A stretch of DNA of 64,000 nucleotides from DALYDK01 sp031973215 (GCA_031973215.1 DALYDK010000002.1:71210-135209), one strand, 5' to 3'; positions 41,583-50,895 are shown, counted from the stretch's first letter. Program-made: numbers and translations. The notes: generated from the sequence alone by a model not told the origin.

Positions 41583-41981
41583 TTATTCGCCAGCTGGTTC
41601 TTCGGTTGGTTTTTCAGCCTCTACGGCTGGTTCTTCTATAGCTGATTCTTCTGAAGCAGAATCATCTTTAGGTTGGTTTTTTCTTAGCTTTTCTGGGTTT
41701 CTAGTTGCTGATTCTTTTTTCTTAACAGACTTAACCCAGTCTGGTAACTTTACACCTTCTTTTTGCAGAATAACAACAACTCTATCAGAAGGCTGGGCGC
41801 CATTGCTTAAATAAAACTCGGCTTTTTCTTTGTTTATAATTGTTTCTTTAGTGTGCGGATTGTAACTGCCCAAAGCATATACAATATTCCCGCTAGATGG
41901 AGTTCTTCTCGAGTCCTGAACAACAACTCGGTATTGAGCATGACCTTTACGGCCAGTTCTCTGCATTCTAATTGCAAGCAT
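41583..41981 (-). CDS. rpsP: 30S ribosomal protein S16
   Basis: 132 residues: the S16 core (MLAIRMQRTGRKGHAQYRVVV to about residue 85) plus a Lys- then Glu/Pro-rich C-terminal extension of about 45 residues, longer than in E. coli (82 residues). It sits in the expected rpsP-khpA-trmD order. A possible promoter lies in the 97-base gap upstream. Confidence 0.95.
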   Translation of the reverse strand: MLAIRMQRTGRKGHAQYRVVVQDSRRTPSSGNIVYALGSYNPHTKETIINKEKAEFYLSNGAQPSDRVVVILQKEGVKLPDWVKSVKKKESATRNPEKLRKNQPKDDSASEESAIEEPAVEAEKPTEEPAGE

Positions 41982-42035
41982 AAATCTGTATGTTTAACTT
42001 TCTTCCCTGATTAATTAGTAAATTTCCAAATGTTT

Positions 42036-42064
42036 AGTTTATATGTTTTTGTATAAAAAGTCAA
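42036..42064 (-). promoter_or_regulatory. Possible internal promoter before rpsP
   Basis: On the minus strand: TTGACT (42064-42059), a 17-base spacer and TAAACT (42041-42036). It lies in the only sizeable gap of this operon and could add transcription of rpsP, khpA and trmD. Confidence 0.45.
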
Positions 42065-42078
42065 ATATTTTTAATCTG

Positions 42079-42798
42079 TTAATCTGCCTTATTAGCTTCT
42101 TGCTCTTGGTATAATTTTAATGCTTTTTCAGCAGCTTGTTGCTGAGCATGTTGCTTACTTGGACCAACGCCCTGGCCTTTTAGATGACCATCAACAAAAA
42201 CACCAATAGTGAATATTTTCTCATGATCAGGCCCCTCTTCATTTAACACTTTATATTGAGGAGTGGCCGAATCGACGCTTTGAGCTATTTCTTGAAGTCT
42301 TGACTTTGGGTCCATCCAAGATCCTGATCGTAAAATTTGATCAAAAGTAGATATAATATTTTCTTCAATAAATGTTTTGCTCACTTCGTAGCCTTTATCT
42401 AAGTATATTGCTCCAATTACTGCCTCAAAACAGTTGGCTAGTATTTGCTGTCGAGCTCTATCGGTTCCTCTTTTTTCTCCCCTAGACAGCCTTAAGTATT
42501 CATTAAAGCCTAATTTTTCGGCAGCCAAACCAATGCTTTCGGTTCTAACCAAGCTTGATCTCCAGTTGGTTAAAATACCTTCTGGCTCAGAGTAATTTAT
42601 AAATAAAAATTCGGTAACAACTAACTCAAGAACAGCATCACCTAAAAATTCGAGTCGTTCATTGTGCTCTTTGACTGTTTTTTTATGCTCATTCAAATAT
42701 GAACGGTGCGTAAAGGCCGTGACCAAATAATCTAAATTGATAAATGCTCCGCCTAACTTTTTTTCGGCTAATTCTTGGTATTTACTAAAGTCCTGCAT
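42079..42798 (-). CDS. rnc: Ribonuclease III
   Basis: 239 residues. Catalytic motif ERLEFLGDAVLELVV (about 43-57), second acidic site CFEAVIGAIYLDKG, and a C-terminal double-strand RNA-binding domain ending QHAQQQAAEKAL. It processes rRNA precursors and structured RNAs. It overlaps the upstream nudix gene by 14 bases. Confidence 0.96.
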   Translation of the reverse strand: MQDFSKYQELAEKKLGGAFINLDYLVTAFTHRSYLNEHKKTVKEHNERLEFLGDAVLELVVTEFLFINYSEPEGILTNWRSSLVRTESIGLAAEKLGFNEYLRLSRGEKRGTDRARQQILANCFEAVIGAIYLDKGYEVSKTFIEENIISTFDQILRSGSWMDPKSRLQEIAQSVDSATPQYKVLNEEGPDHEKIFTIGVFVDGHLKGQGVGPSKQHAQQQAAEKALKLYQEQEANKAD

Positions 42799-43285
42799 CT
42801 CTTATCTTTTTTAATCCCAATAATATTAATTTTCCAATATCTTCATATTCTATTAAATCTAATGCCTGATTAGAAGACATCCATTTAATGCCATTCATCC
42901 ACTCTTCTTTTGTTAAATCGTTGGTGTCACCAAGTGCTTTAACTAAATATATTTGAGTACTCATAAGTACTAAACTGCTTTGTCGGCGATATCTAAAGTT
43001 TATTTTGCCCAACCAGCTCATAACTTTCATTTGCTTAAGGCCTGTTTCTTCTTTAATTTCTCTTTCTGCAGTTTGCCTGGCCGTTTCGCCTGGTTCAATA
43101 TGACCTTTTGGTATTGTCCAGCGATTTTTGGCATCTTGAATTAAGAGTATTTCAATTTCTTTATTTTTTTCATTTCTGCGCCAAACAATGCCACCACTGG
43201 TTGGCTCCCTGACTACCTCCCTTATGATAGGATTTCTGGTTTTAAGCAATTTCTTAAAACCTTTAATAGGCTGAGGTCTTTTCAT
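42785..43285 (-). CDS. NUDIX hydrolase
   Basis: 166 residues with the full Nudix box GHIEPGETARQTAEREIKEE followed by TGL. The Thr/Ser-rich hydrophobic core GGIVWRRNEK and an Arg-rich N-terminus suggest a soluble hydrolase of nucleoside diphosphate compounds (for example dinucleotide polyphosphates or mRNA cap-like ends). The exact substrate cannot be read from the sequence. It sits between nusB and rnc with 2 bases to nusB. Confidence 0.9.
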   Translation of the reverse strand: MKRPQPIKGFKKLLKTRNPIIREVVREPTSGGIVWRRNEKNKEIEILLIQDAKNRWTIPKGHIEPGETARQTAEREIKEETGLKQMKVMSWLGKINFRYRRQSSLVLMSTQIYLVKALGDTNDLTKEEWMNGIKWMSSNQALDLIEYEDIGKLILLGLKKIRDAGL

Positions 43286-43287
43286 CT

Positions 43288-43752
43288 CTAGTCGCCTTTC
43301 TTTGATTTTTTAGGAGTAGTATTTGTATTTTCCTTATTTCTTAAAGCCGTCCCAAGGACACCATTAATAAATTTAGAGGAATTATCACTACCAAAGCCTT
43401 TTGCCAGTTCGACGGCTTCGTTAATAACAACCTTAGGTGGCACATCATTCTCAAATTCTAGTTCAAAAAGACCAATCCGCAGGATTGCCCTGTCTATACG
43501 AGCAATTTGAGATAAAGGCCATTCTGGCGCCAGTGGCTGCAAAATGCCATCTAGCTTTTCCTGGTTTTCCATGACTCCATTGACAATTGCTGTTATGAAA
43601 TCTTTGTCGTCAATTGTTTCGCTGTACCTTGAAAGGTTCCGCTCTAGAATTTCACTTAACGAAGGATCCAGGTCTTGACAGTCAATACGAAAATCATACT
43701 CATATAGGGTCTGTAGAGCTACAATCCTTCCGAGGTGTCTGTTAGATGCCAT
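43288..43752 (-). CDS. nusB: Transcription antitermination factor NusB
   Basis: 154 residues, all-helical. Signatures: SNRHLGRIVALQTLYEYDF at the N-terminus, IARIDRAILRIGLFELEF, and PPKVVINEAVELAKGFGSDNS. It works with S10 in rRNA antitermination. The start at 43752 (MASNRH) is chosen because GGGAGG lies 8 bases upstream; an in-frame Met at 43782 would place that site inside the coding region. A Lys-rich tail is unusual but harmless. Confidence 0.94.
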   Translation of the reverse strand: MASNRHLGRIVALQTLYEYDFRIDCQDLDPSLSEILERNLSRYSETIDDKDFITAIVNGVMENQEKLDGILQPLAPEWPLSQIARIDRAILRIGLFELEFENDVPPKVVINEAVELAKGFGSDNSSKFINGVLGTALRNKENTNTTPKKSKKGD

Positions 43753-43801
43753 TTGGTAGGCCTCCCTTAATGTTGATGACAATGTGCCTTAATTGTTAAT
43801 A

Positions 43802-43951
43802 CTATTCAGCTTTTGCTGATCCGCTTTCTCTTTTTGTAGTATATGCCTTTACAGGAGATTTCGCATTTACGCTCCTGGCTAATTTTACTACTTGGTGGCT
43901 GCGTCGGGTTGCAGTCCGCCTCGGCGTTGTTCTTTTCTTTGGTTTACCCAA
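43802..43951 (-). CDS. rpmF: 50S ribosomal protein L32
   Basis: 49 residues, too short for most gene searches. Starts with TTG at 43951 after TAGGAG 8 bases upstream and reads GKPKKRTTPRRTATRRSHQV, which carries the Pro-Lys-Lys-Arg start and the RRSH motif of L32. The zinc-binding cysteines of classic L32 are absent, so this is a Cys-free form. It is the first gene of the rpmF-nusB operon. The alternative is a chance Lys/Arg-rich frame, but the position and ribosome site speak against that. Confidence 0.8.
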   Translation of the reverse strand: MGKPKKRTTPRRTATRRSHQVVKLARSVNAKSPVKAYTTKRESGSAKAE

Positions 43952-44000
43952 GGTAAAAACTCCTAAATATCGTTTATCGTTTATTTAATGAATCTAAGTA

Positions 44001-44030
44001 ATTATAACAGTAAATGTAAAACAAACTCAA
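44001..44030 (-). promoter_or_regulatory. Promoter of the rpmF-nusB-trmD operon
   Basis: On the minus strand: TTGAGT (44030-44025), an 18-base spacer and TATAAT (44006-44001), about 50 bases upstream of the rpmF start. Confidence 0.65.
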
Positions 44031-44047
44031 GTACTATAAACACTTTA

Positions 44048-44076
44048 TTGACTTTTTGTAATTCTTATGCTATTAT
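44048..44076 (+). promoter_or_regulatory. Promoter of LysM gene, leaderless spacing
   Basis: TTGACT (44048-44053), a 17-base spacer and TATTAT (44071-44076), followed by 7 bases and the ATG at 44084. This is a near-consensus promoter whose start point coincides with the start codon. Confidence 0.75.
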
Positions 44077-44083
44077 TTGAACC

Positions 44084-44392
44084 ATGGAACAAAAAGAAAA
44101 AACCAAAAACCCACTTACTAGCAAAAGAATAATTATCGGAATTGGTGTAGCAGCAACCTTATTAGCCGGTCCAAAAATAATTGATAATATCAATGGCCCC
44201 GAGACACACGGGTCTGCTACATATACGGTACAGCCAGAAGATACTTTATGGAGTATCGCACAGTCAATCCCAGGCTCCGAAAATACAAATTATAACGCTA
44301 TAGCATATGAAATACAGCAAATGAACGGCTTGCCAAATTCAGATATTAAAACTGCCGATAAACTAGTCATACCAACCAGCGTAGTGCAATAA
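44084..44392 (+). CDS. Membrane-anchored LysM protein
   Basis: 102 residues. A basic N-terminus, one membrane helix (about 17-31), and a LysM domain (YTVQPEDTLWSIAQSI to ADKLVIPTS) facing outward, which should bind peptidoglycan sugars. It is small for a cell-wall enzyme and has no catalytic domain, so it probably anchors or organises the envelope. The mRNA seems leaderless. A gene of similar size and arrangement follows. Confidence 0.85.
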   Translation: MEQKEKTKNPLTSKRIIIGIGVAATLLAGPKIIDNINGPETHGSATYTVQPEDTLWSIAQSIPGSENTNYNAIAYEIQQMNGLPNSDIKTADKLVIPTSVVQ

Positions 44393-44416
44393 GATTGTGA
44401 TTTTACAGATTTGTTT

Positions 44417-44422
44417 TATAAT
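44417..44422 (+). promoter_or_regulatory. -10 element, leaderless spacing
   Basis: TATAAT, 7 bases before the ATG at 44430, with TTGTGA at 44395-44400 as a -35 candidate (16-base spacer). Confidence 0.65.
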
Positions 44423-44429
44423 TACTTAA

Positions 44430-44834
44430 ATGAGCTTCTTAGAGCATTATAATCTAAAAAGTAGAAGATCGTCCATATATGTTGGCCTGGTTGTTTTACT
44501 GGGATTAGGTATCTCATTATCCGAAAAGGAACAATTCGATAATAATACTATTTCAATTGGAGAGGTCACATGTAAAGGTACTGAATCTTTCCAGTTTGAA
44601 GACGGCAGCACAATAGCTGAAATTGCCGACAATATTGAAACTGATTCAGAATTTACAGATACCCAAATTAAAGACCTTAGATCAATTGTGAATAAAATAA
44701 TAGTTAGTCAGCACGGTGAAAGCGTACTAAGCGAATCAACAACGCCAACTAATGGAATTTTTGGAACAGAGATAAACCAGACTATTAATATAAATCTGCC
44801 TAGCAACTGCCAGGCTCACAATTTTCCACTTTAA
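44430..44834 (+). CDS. Hypothetical membrane-anchored protein after LysM gene
   Basis: 134 residues: a basic cytoplasmic start, one membrane helix (about 16-30), then an extracytoplasmic domain with two cysteines (CKGTES and NCQAH) that could form a disulfide. The segment FEDGSTIAEIADNI is reminiscent of a LysM start, but a full LysM cannot be confirmed. It has its own leaderless-type promoter and overlaps the leuS stop by 4 bases. Confidence 0.65.
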   Translation: MSFLEHYNLKSRRSSIYVGLVVLLGLGISLSEKEQFDNNTISIGEVTCKGTESFQFEDGSTIAEIADNIETDSEFTDTQIKDLRSIVNKIIVSQHGESVLSESTTPTNGIFGTEINQTININLPSNCQAHNFPL

Positions 44835-47278
44835 ATTACAAAGTTTATAATTTTATTTTTTACAAAAATTATCTTTTTAACATCTGCGTTTTCAATATAA
44901 CTACTTGCGTTTTTGTTTTTTAAAGATTCTGCTTCTACTATTTCTTGTTCGGAATCAACGGGTACTTCTATTTCGCCCCTTACTTTACCATTTACCATAA
45001 CTGCAATTTTCACTACATTTTGAACAAGATAACCTTCGTCATGAACTGGCCAGGTGCTAATATGAACAGAACCGGCGTTGCCAAGATTACTCCATAACTC
45101 TTCTGTTATGTGAGGAGCAAAAGGTGCTAATAATTGAATTAAGGTATTTAAGGCAAATTGCCAAGCATTAGTTGCTGAAAAATTATCTTTTTTATTAATA
45201 TCGTAAAGTTCGTTGGTAAATTTCATAAGCGCAGCAATTGCCGTATTAAATGACATGGATTCAATATTTTGAGATACTTTTTTAATTGCCCTATGAGTAG
45301 CTGCCAATATTTCGCCTTCATGTTCATCGTTTTCATCTGTTTTGGGCTTTTCAAGATATTGTTGCGCCAAATTCCAGACTCTTTGCAAGAACTTATAAAC
45401 TCCAGCAAGTCCCTCGTTGCTCCAAGGAGTGGACATATCGAAAGGCGCCAAGAACAACACAATCATCCTCAGTGAATCTGCCCCATATCCCTGATCAATA
45501 ATGTCTTCGGGCTTTATGTCGTTGCCTTTACTTTTGCTAATTTTTTGACCGTCGGCGGCTAAAAGCATTCCCTGATTCCTAAGAGCTTTAAATGGCTCAC
45601 CGAAATTTATTAAGCCACTGTCTTGCATAACTTTTGTCCACATTCTTGCGTATAAAAGATGCATTACAGCATGCTCTGCCCCGCCAACATATAAATCTAC
45701 TGGCAACCAATGATCGGCTAGTTTTTTACTGAACGGCTCTTTGTTATTGGCTGGGTCGGCAAATCTTAGAAAGTACCAACTACTACAAGCAAAGCCGTCC
45801 ATAGTATCAGTTTCGCGCACAGCAGGACCGCCACATTTCGGACAGGTAGTATTTACCCAATCATCCGCTCTTGCAAGAGGCGAACGGCCGTCTCCGCTTG
45901 GCTGAAAATTGTCTAACTTGGGTAGCTGGAGAGGTAGTTGATCAACCTGCAATGGAACAATTCCATCTTTTTGGCAATAAACTACAGGTATTGGGGCGCC
46001 CCAATATCTTTGACGACTTATGAGCCAATCTCTAATTTTGTAATTTACCTTTTCGGTGCCTAAGTGGCTAGATACTATTTCCTCAATAATCTTTTCTCTG
46101 GCTTCGCTGCTTTTTAGGCCATTAAACTTATCTGAATTGACCATTATGCCCTCGCCGCTATAAGCCGCATCGTCTTTTTGGCCGGCATTAATAACCTTGG
46201 TTATTTCAAGTCCAAAAGTCTTAGCAAATTCATAATCACGCTCATCGTGAGCCGGAACCGACATAATCGCCCCGGTGCCATAGCCCATAAGTACAAAGTC
46301 AGATATCCAGATAGGTATTTCTTGTTTAGTTAGTGGGTTGATGGCATATGACCCTGAAAAAACTCCAGTTTTTTTCTTGCCTGAATCTTCTTGTCTTTCT
46401 ATATCGGTCTTGTTAGCAACTGAATTAATATATTTTTCTACATTATTTTTTGCTTCTGAGGTAGTGATAGTTTCAACCAGTGGATGTTCGGGCGCGATAA
46501 CCATAAATGTTGCACCATAAATGGTATCTGGTCTGGTTGTAAAAATTTTTAGTGACTCTGCGGAATCTTTTATAGCAAAATTTACCTCAGCACCTGTGCT
46601 CTTGCCTATCCAGTTTTTCTGCATAAGCTTTATGCCTTCTGGCCAATCTAAATCATCGAGATCTTCTGTAAGTCTGTCGGCGTAATCTGTTATTTTAAAA
46701 AACCACTGATTTAGTAATTTTTTTGTTACAGGTTTATCTTCGTGCCTCCAACAACAGCCATTTACCACCTGTTCGTTGGCAAGTACGGTTTTACATTCAT
46801 CACACCACCACTGGGCACTTTCTTGACGATACGCTAAACCTTTTTCGAGTAGCAGCAAAAAGAACCACTGGGTCCATTTGTAATACTCTGGGTCGGTAGA
46901 TGAAAATTCTCTTGACCAATCAATAGAAAGGCCTAATCTTTTACACTGAGCTCTGAAGTTGTCGGTGTTTTGCTTAGTGCTAACCTGGGGAGAAATGCCA
47001 GTTTTAATTGCATAATTTTCGCCAGGTAAACCAAAGCTATCCCAGCCCATTGGTTGCAGAACTTCGTAACCTTGCATTCTTTTTGCTCGAGCAGCAACAT
47101 CTGTAATTGTAAAATTACGAGTGTGACCAATATGCAGCCCAACGCCACTAGGATATGGGAAAAATGAAAGAGCATAATATTTGGGTTTGGCCGATTCATT
47201 ATTTGCCTGAAATATTTTTGAATCTTCCCATTGTTTTTGCCATTTAGTTTCAATGTCAGCAGGATTGTATCTTTTCAT
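44831..47278 (-). CDS. leuS: Leucyl-tRNA synthetase
   Basis: 815 residues, class I synthetase of bacterial type. HIGH motif as PYPSGVGLHIGHTRN near residue 42, a zinc-type insertion CDECKTVLANEQV, the CP1 editing domain (about 220-400) with the Thr-rich motif TTRPDTIYGATF, and KMSKS as KISKSKGN near 575. A CPKCGG zinc motif is present near 475. Editing residues appear intact. It ends the leftward run that includes the Mur ligase. Confidence 0.97.
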   Translation of the reverse strand: MKRYNPADIETKWQKQWEDSKIFQANNESAKPKYYALSFFPYPSGVGLHIGHTRNFTITDVAARAKRMQGYEVLQPMGWDSFGLPGENYAIKTGISPQVSTKQNTDNFRAQCKRLGLSIDWSREFSSTDPEYYKWTQWFFLLLLEKGLAYRQESAQWWCDECKTVLANEQVVNGCCWRHEDKPVTKKLLNQWFFKITDYADRLTEDLDDLDWPEGIKLMQKNWIGKSTGAEVNFAIKDSAESLKIFTTRPDTIYGATFMVIAPEHPLVETITTSEAKNNVEKYINSVANKTDIERQEDSGKKKTGVFSGSYAINPLTKQEIPIWISDFVLMGYGTGAIMSVPAHDERDYEFAKTFGLEITKVINAGQKDDAAYSGEGIMVNSDKFNGLKSSEAREKIIEEIVSSHLGTEKVNYKIRDWLISRQRYWGAPIPVVYCQKDGIVPLQVDQLPLQLPKLDNFQPSGDGRSPLARADDWVNTTCPKCGGPAVRETDTMDGFACSSWYFLRFADPANNKEPFSKKLADHWLPVDLYVGGAEHAVMHLLYARMWTKVMQDSGLINFGEPFKALRNQGMLLAADGQKISKSKGNDIKPEDIIDQGYGADSLRMIVLFLAPFDMSTPWSNEGLAGVYKFLQRVWNLAQQYLEKPKTDENDEHEGEILAATHRAIKKVSQNIESMSFNTAIAALMKFTNELYDINKKDNFSATNAWQFALNTLIQLLAPFAPHITEELWSNLGNAGSVHISTWPVHDEGYLVQNVVKIAVMVNGKVRGEIEVPVDSEQEIVEAESLKNKNASSYIENADVKKIIFVKNKIINFVI

Positions 47279-47298
47279 ATCTTATTTATTCTAACAAG

Positions 47299-48582
47299 TT
47301 AACTAATATCTGGAAACTGATTGCGCTTTATGTTTAACCAAGATTCTGATTGTCTGACCAGTTTATAAGAGTCTTCGGGATTCGCAAGAAGTGTTTTTAT
47401 TGCTTCTTCTGCGTAAACTTTATTTTGCGAGCCTTTTACTAATACAACGCTGTTTGTAATAAGGTTTTTCAGTGCTATTTCTCCTGCTTCGACAGGGCTA
47501 TTGGCTGTAACTACTTTACAGCTTCCTTCTTGTGCTGCTTCGGCTAAGAATTTGTTTGCATCTGGACCGATAGTTATAACTAAGTCTAGTTTTTTGGGGT
47601 CACAATAACTACCCACTAACTCATGAGCTTCTTGTGAATAATCACCGAGTTCATTCATGTTTCCCAGAATAGCTATTTTTTTAGTTCCATGTACTTCGTA
47701 AAGGGCATCCAAGGCCGCGATAGTGGCTTCTGGGCTTGCGTTATAAGAGTCGTCAATTATTAAACTGTCCTGCTTGCCCATTAGTGTGTTCATTCTTCCG
47801 GCAGGATTTGTTATTTCGCTTATTGCGCTGTTTATTTCATCAATAGATATCCCAAGCTTATTAGCAATTATGGCTCCAGCCGACAGCGCATCCAGGCTAT
47901 GCTCGGCTATCATTTGAGTATCAGATGAAGCAATTATAGATTTATTTTGTATTAATTCAAGCTCATATCTACCTTGTTTGGTCGTTTTATTTTGTATAAA
48001 ATCAGATGAATTTTTCTCTCCATAGCTTTCGTATGTAGCTTTTTTATTGCCGTATTTTTCTATGTATCGCTCTTTAACTGTATTGGAATTAAAAATGATA
48101 TTTTTGCTGAAATAAGTAGCTTTTAGCTCTTCTTTTGCAACAGTTTCAATATCATAAAGATTTTCCATATGCTCTGGAGCAATTGCCGAAACTACGACAA
48201 AATCAGCACTAGGAAAGACTTTAAATTCATCCATCTCGCCTACATGGTCTATGCTGTATTCAAAAACAACAACATCATAGTTGAAGTCATTTTTTAGAAT
48301 TTTCTGGCCTTTTCTATAAGCTCTTATCCAGCCAGGTATACTAAACAAACTAGGCAATCTTTGCCCGGTAAGTACAAAAGGAACGCTTAGCGGAACATTA
48401 TAGTTACCTTCTTCAACCTGAACTCTGAATTTTTTTGCTAAAATTTTAGCAATTGCTAGCTTGGTGCTTGTTTTGCCGATACTACCAACAACTACTATTA
48501 TTTTTGGGTTATATTTAGTTAATATTTTATTAGTTTGACTAACAAATATTTTAGTTAATAATAATTTGAATGCTTTTTTCAA
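47299..48582 (-). CDS. Mur ligase, MurF-like, without N-terminal domain
   Basis: 427 residues. Central Mur ligase domain with the P-loop GSIGKTSTK near residue 33 and the C-terminal domain after DDSYNASPEA near 277. The roughly 80-residue N-terminal UDP-sugar-binding domain of MurF is missing; a short basic helix takes its place. Activity may be D-Ala-D-Ala addition or a related ligation. The P-loop reads GSIGKTS instead of GTNGKTS or GSAGKTT, which is also slightly unusual. It lies 16 bases after a membrane-anchored hypothetical protein and 20 bases before leuS. Confidence 0.82.
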   Translation of the reverse strand: MKKAFKLLLTKIFVSQTNKILTKYNPKIIVVVGSIGKTSTKLAIAKILAKKFRVQVEEGNYNVPLSVPFVLTGQRLPSLFSIPGWIRAYRKGQKILKNDFNYDVVVFEYSIDHVGEMDEFKVFPSADFVVVSAIAPEHMENLYDIETVAKEELKATYFSKNIIFNSNTVKERYIEKYGNKKATYESYGEKNSSDFIQNKTTKQGRYELELIQNKSIIASSDTQMIAEHSLDALSAGAIIANKLGISIDEINSAISEITNPAGRMNTLMGKQDSLIIDDSYNASPEATIAALDALYEVHGTKKIAILGNMNELGDYSQEAHELVGSYCDPKKLDLVITIGPDANKFLAEAAQEGSCKVVTANSPVEAGEIALKNLITNSVVLVKGSQNKVYAEEAIKTLLANPEDSYKLVRQSESWLNIKRNQFPDIS

Positions 48583-48597
48583 ACTATTCTTCCAAAA

Positions 48598-49485
48598 TTA
48601 CTGGCTACTTAAACCTTCTTGAAGTTCGTTAACCGAAATACCAACTTTTGGTACGGTAGGCGGAACAATATATTGAGTCTTAGTGTAATACTCTTCTGCG
48701 GTTGCTCCACCTTCGGAATTTTCGGCTTTTATTATGGTTTTGGTAGTTGGGTCAACAAATAGTGTAATTGGTAAGTATGAATCTTGTCTGGGTGCGCTTA
48801 ATTTAGAAGCAGCCTCTTTCATTCCAACCGACTCTAAATATTTTTGAAAAATTGGAATATAAGTTTTTAGGTTTATTTTTGCAGTATATTTATATACCTT
48901 CTGACCGTTAACTGTAACATTTGTGTCGACCTTTTCAATTTTAAAAGATCCTGTATCAATAATCTGTTGCATTAAGTCTTTTCTGACCTTAGCGTTTGAT
49001 ACTCCAGAAATTACAGGGCTTCCAAAAACTGCGTTATCCAGAAACTGGGCCGATTGTTCTTCGGTACCTTGGTTAGATGCCCATTTGCCTAAAATTTTAC
49101 TGTCTGACTTATTACCGTTTGTTTCTAGGGAAACATACCTAATGTAGTCTGCGTCTTTTGTGCCTACGCCTTCTGTTTCTACGCTACTTTTTTGGCCGTT
49201 AGCCGTGTTAGAGATTTTAACTACATCTCTACTAACCGGACCGTTTTCTCCACCAAACTGAACTTGAGTTACCTGAGACTGAACCGTTTTTCCCTGTTCA
49301 ATAACTTTGCTTCTATATATTGAATCAGATTGCATTTGGTTGCTGAGTGCTTCATTAAATATCTGCTCTGATGAAGCTGGCTTAACATTATTCAGCAGAA
49401 TAAATAACCCTGAACCAAATATTATTGTTGCTAAAAAAATTGGCCAAAAAGGCCCTTTAAAAATATTATTTCGTTTTACCCTCAT
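48598..49485 (-). CDS. Membrane-anchored extracytoplasmic protein, unknown
   Basis: 295 residues. One N-terminal membrane helix (about 14-31) and a large outside domain rich in beta strands (GENGPVSRDVVKIS, KVYKYTAKINLKTY, LPITLFVDPTTKTI) that loosely resembles the lipid-binding LolA/LppX fold; that is only an impression. No catalytic motif. On this strand TAAAAT ends 7 bases before the ATG. It is co-directional with the Mur ligase and may act in the envelope. Confidence 0.6.
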   Translation of the reverse strand: MRVKRNNIFKGPFWPIFLATIIFGSGLFILLNNVKPASSEQIFNEALSNQMQSDSIYRSKVIEQGKTVQSQVTQVQFGGENGPVSRDVVKISNTANGQKSSVETEGVGTKDADYIRYVSLETNGNKSDSKILGKWASNQGTEEQSAQFLDNAVFGSPVISGVSNAKVRKDLMQQIIDTGSFKIEKVDTNVTVNGQKVYKYTAKINLKTYIPIFQKYLESVGMKEAASKLSAPRQDSYLPITLFVDPTTKTIIKAENSEGGATAEEYYTKTQYIVPPTVPKVGISVNELQEGLSSQ

Positions 49486-49537
49486 ATACTATATTTTATT
49501 ACTTAATAAGCTAAATTCCTAATCAAAGGTCAAAATG

Positions 49538-49614
49538 TGGTGGAGCATAGGAGACTCGAACTCCTGACCTCTTCGCTGCCAGCGAAGCGCTCTAGCCAAC
49601 TGAGCTAATGCCCC
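49538..49614 (-). tRNA. tRNA-Ala (anticodon GGC)
   Basis: Acceptor GGGGCAT/ATGCTCC, D-arm with the normal GG pair, anticodon stem CTTCG/CGAAG with loop CTGGCAG, T-loop TTCGAGT and encoded CCA. Fully canonical. Confidence 0.95.
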
Positions 49615-49713
49615 AAAACAGGTTATTTAATAATTATGGCCTAGATTTAATCTAAGAACCAATAACTGGCATGCGTAATTATATCAAAGACTTTCTGCTT
49701 AAAATAGAATTAG

Positions 49714-50895
49714 CTACTTTTTTGCGTTAATTAAATTAGCAAAAGATACAGTAATAGATGCGATTAATAGTGAACTTATTAGCGTAAGTACCGTACTGCC
49801 AGAAACCAGATTTATTATCAGCAGAATTAAGAAGAAAATAGTTAGAATATAGCTACTTATGCTTTCGTACTCAGCAATAAACAGTATTTTATTCTGTGTT
49901 TTTTTTAATTGATTATAAAAAATTACAGAATAATTAATTTCAAAAATACCCCTAACAACTATTCCTATAATTGTTAGAACGATAGCACCCAGTAAACTAT
50001 ATATGCCTATAATTCTAAGAATATATGTAAAGAGTGTGCCAATAATACTTTTTTGAAGTGCATTCTTGGCTCTATCTATGTCATCATCGTAGCGACCAAT
50101 TATTAAATTGACCGTTAAGCTTAGCGCCAAACCGGCAGATATTAAAAATCCTATATTTTTGTAAGAAAAATAATTTATTACTACTAAAGTTAAGGGCCAT
50201 AGCACCGCTACGGCAGTTAGGTCTATTAAGCTTGCACCGCCAGATAAATATCTTGGCCAGTTGATGGCGATAGATGTTTTTCGATATTTAATTCGCCTAT
50301 TTTTATGAGGCCAGACAATCTTCATATTAAGCATACGAATGCTCGAGATTACCAGAAAAATAGTTGCAAGAATGAAATTAACTCCCAATCCTACAGTAGA
50401 TGCAAGCAATCCACCTATAAATATTGCTAATATGGCCATTGAATAGCTAAGGTCGTTTTGTAAACCAACCTGAGAACCCAAAGAGCGTCTTTTTTGGGTG
50501 GCGCTGAATATATATACAAAGCAAGAATTTACTATGGCCAACAGCGCACCCTCTATTGCCGCCAGCGCAAGAATAGCAAAATTGTTATTTATAAATATGA
50601 AATAGCCAAAATAAACAAATCCTAAGCTTATTGTTGCGCCAGCGAAAATTATTTTTATATTTTTGATTCTAGTAATTGTAATTGCCGCTGGTAGTCTCAT
50701 TATTGCATTAAATAATGACTGCACCGCTAGTATAGTTAATACAAAAGCAAGTCCTCTGTCATTAGAATAAAAGTAGATCGGTGAATAGACAACCATAAGG
50801 CCATTAGCAAACTGCCTAAGCCCCCATGCAGAAAAAAATGAAGCCCACATATGGTCTTTGAAAATTGATTTATATTCGGATAAATATTTAGTCAT
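49714..50895 (-). CDS. MFS-like permease
   Basis: 393 residues with about twelve membrane helices in two halves and a cytoplasmic basic loop (HKNRRIKYRKTS) in the middle, as in the major facilitator superfamily. The N-terminal half has RLPAAITITRIKN in the position of the loop between helices 2 and 3. No family signature tells the substrate. It overlaps ligA by 8 bases, but a functional link is unlikely. Confidence 0.75.
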   Translation of the reverse strand: MTKYLSEYKSIFKDHMWASFFSAWGLRQFANGLMVVYSPIYFYSNDRGLAFVLTILAVQSLFNAIMRLPAAITITRIKNIKIIFAGATISLGFVYFGYFIFINNNFAILALAAIEGALLAIVNSCFVYIFSATQKRRSLGSQVGLQNDLSYSMAILAIFIGGLLASTVGLGVNFILATIFLVISSIRMLNMKIVWPHKNRRIKYRKTSIAINWPRYLSGGASLIDLTAVAVLWPLTLVVINYFSYKNIGFLISAGLALSLTVNLIIGRYDDDIDRAKNALQKSIIGTLFTYILRIIGIYSLLGAIVLTIIGIVVRGIFEINYSVIFYNQLKKTQNKILFIAEYESISSYILTIFFLILLIINLVSGSTVLTLISSLLIASITVSFANLINAKK

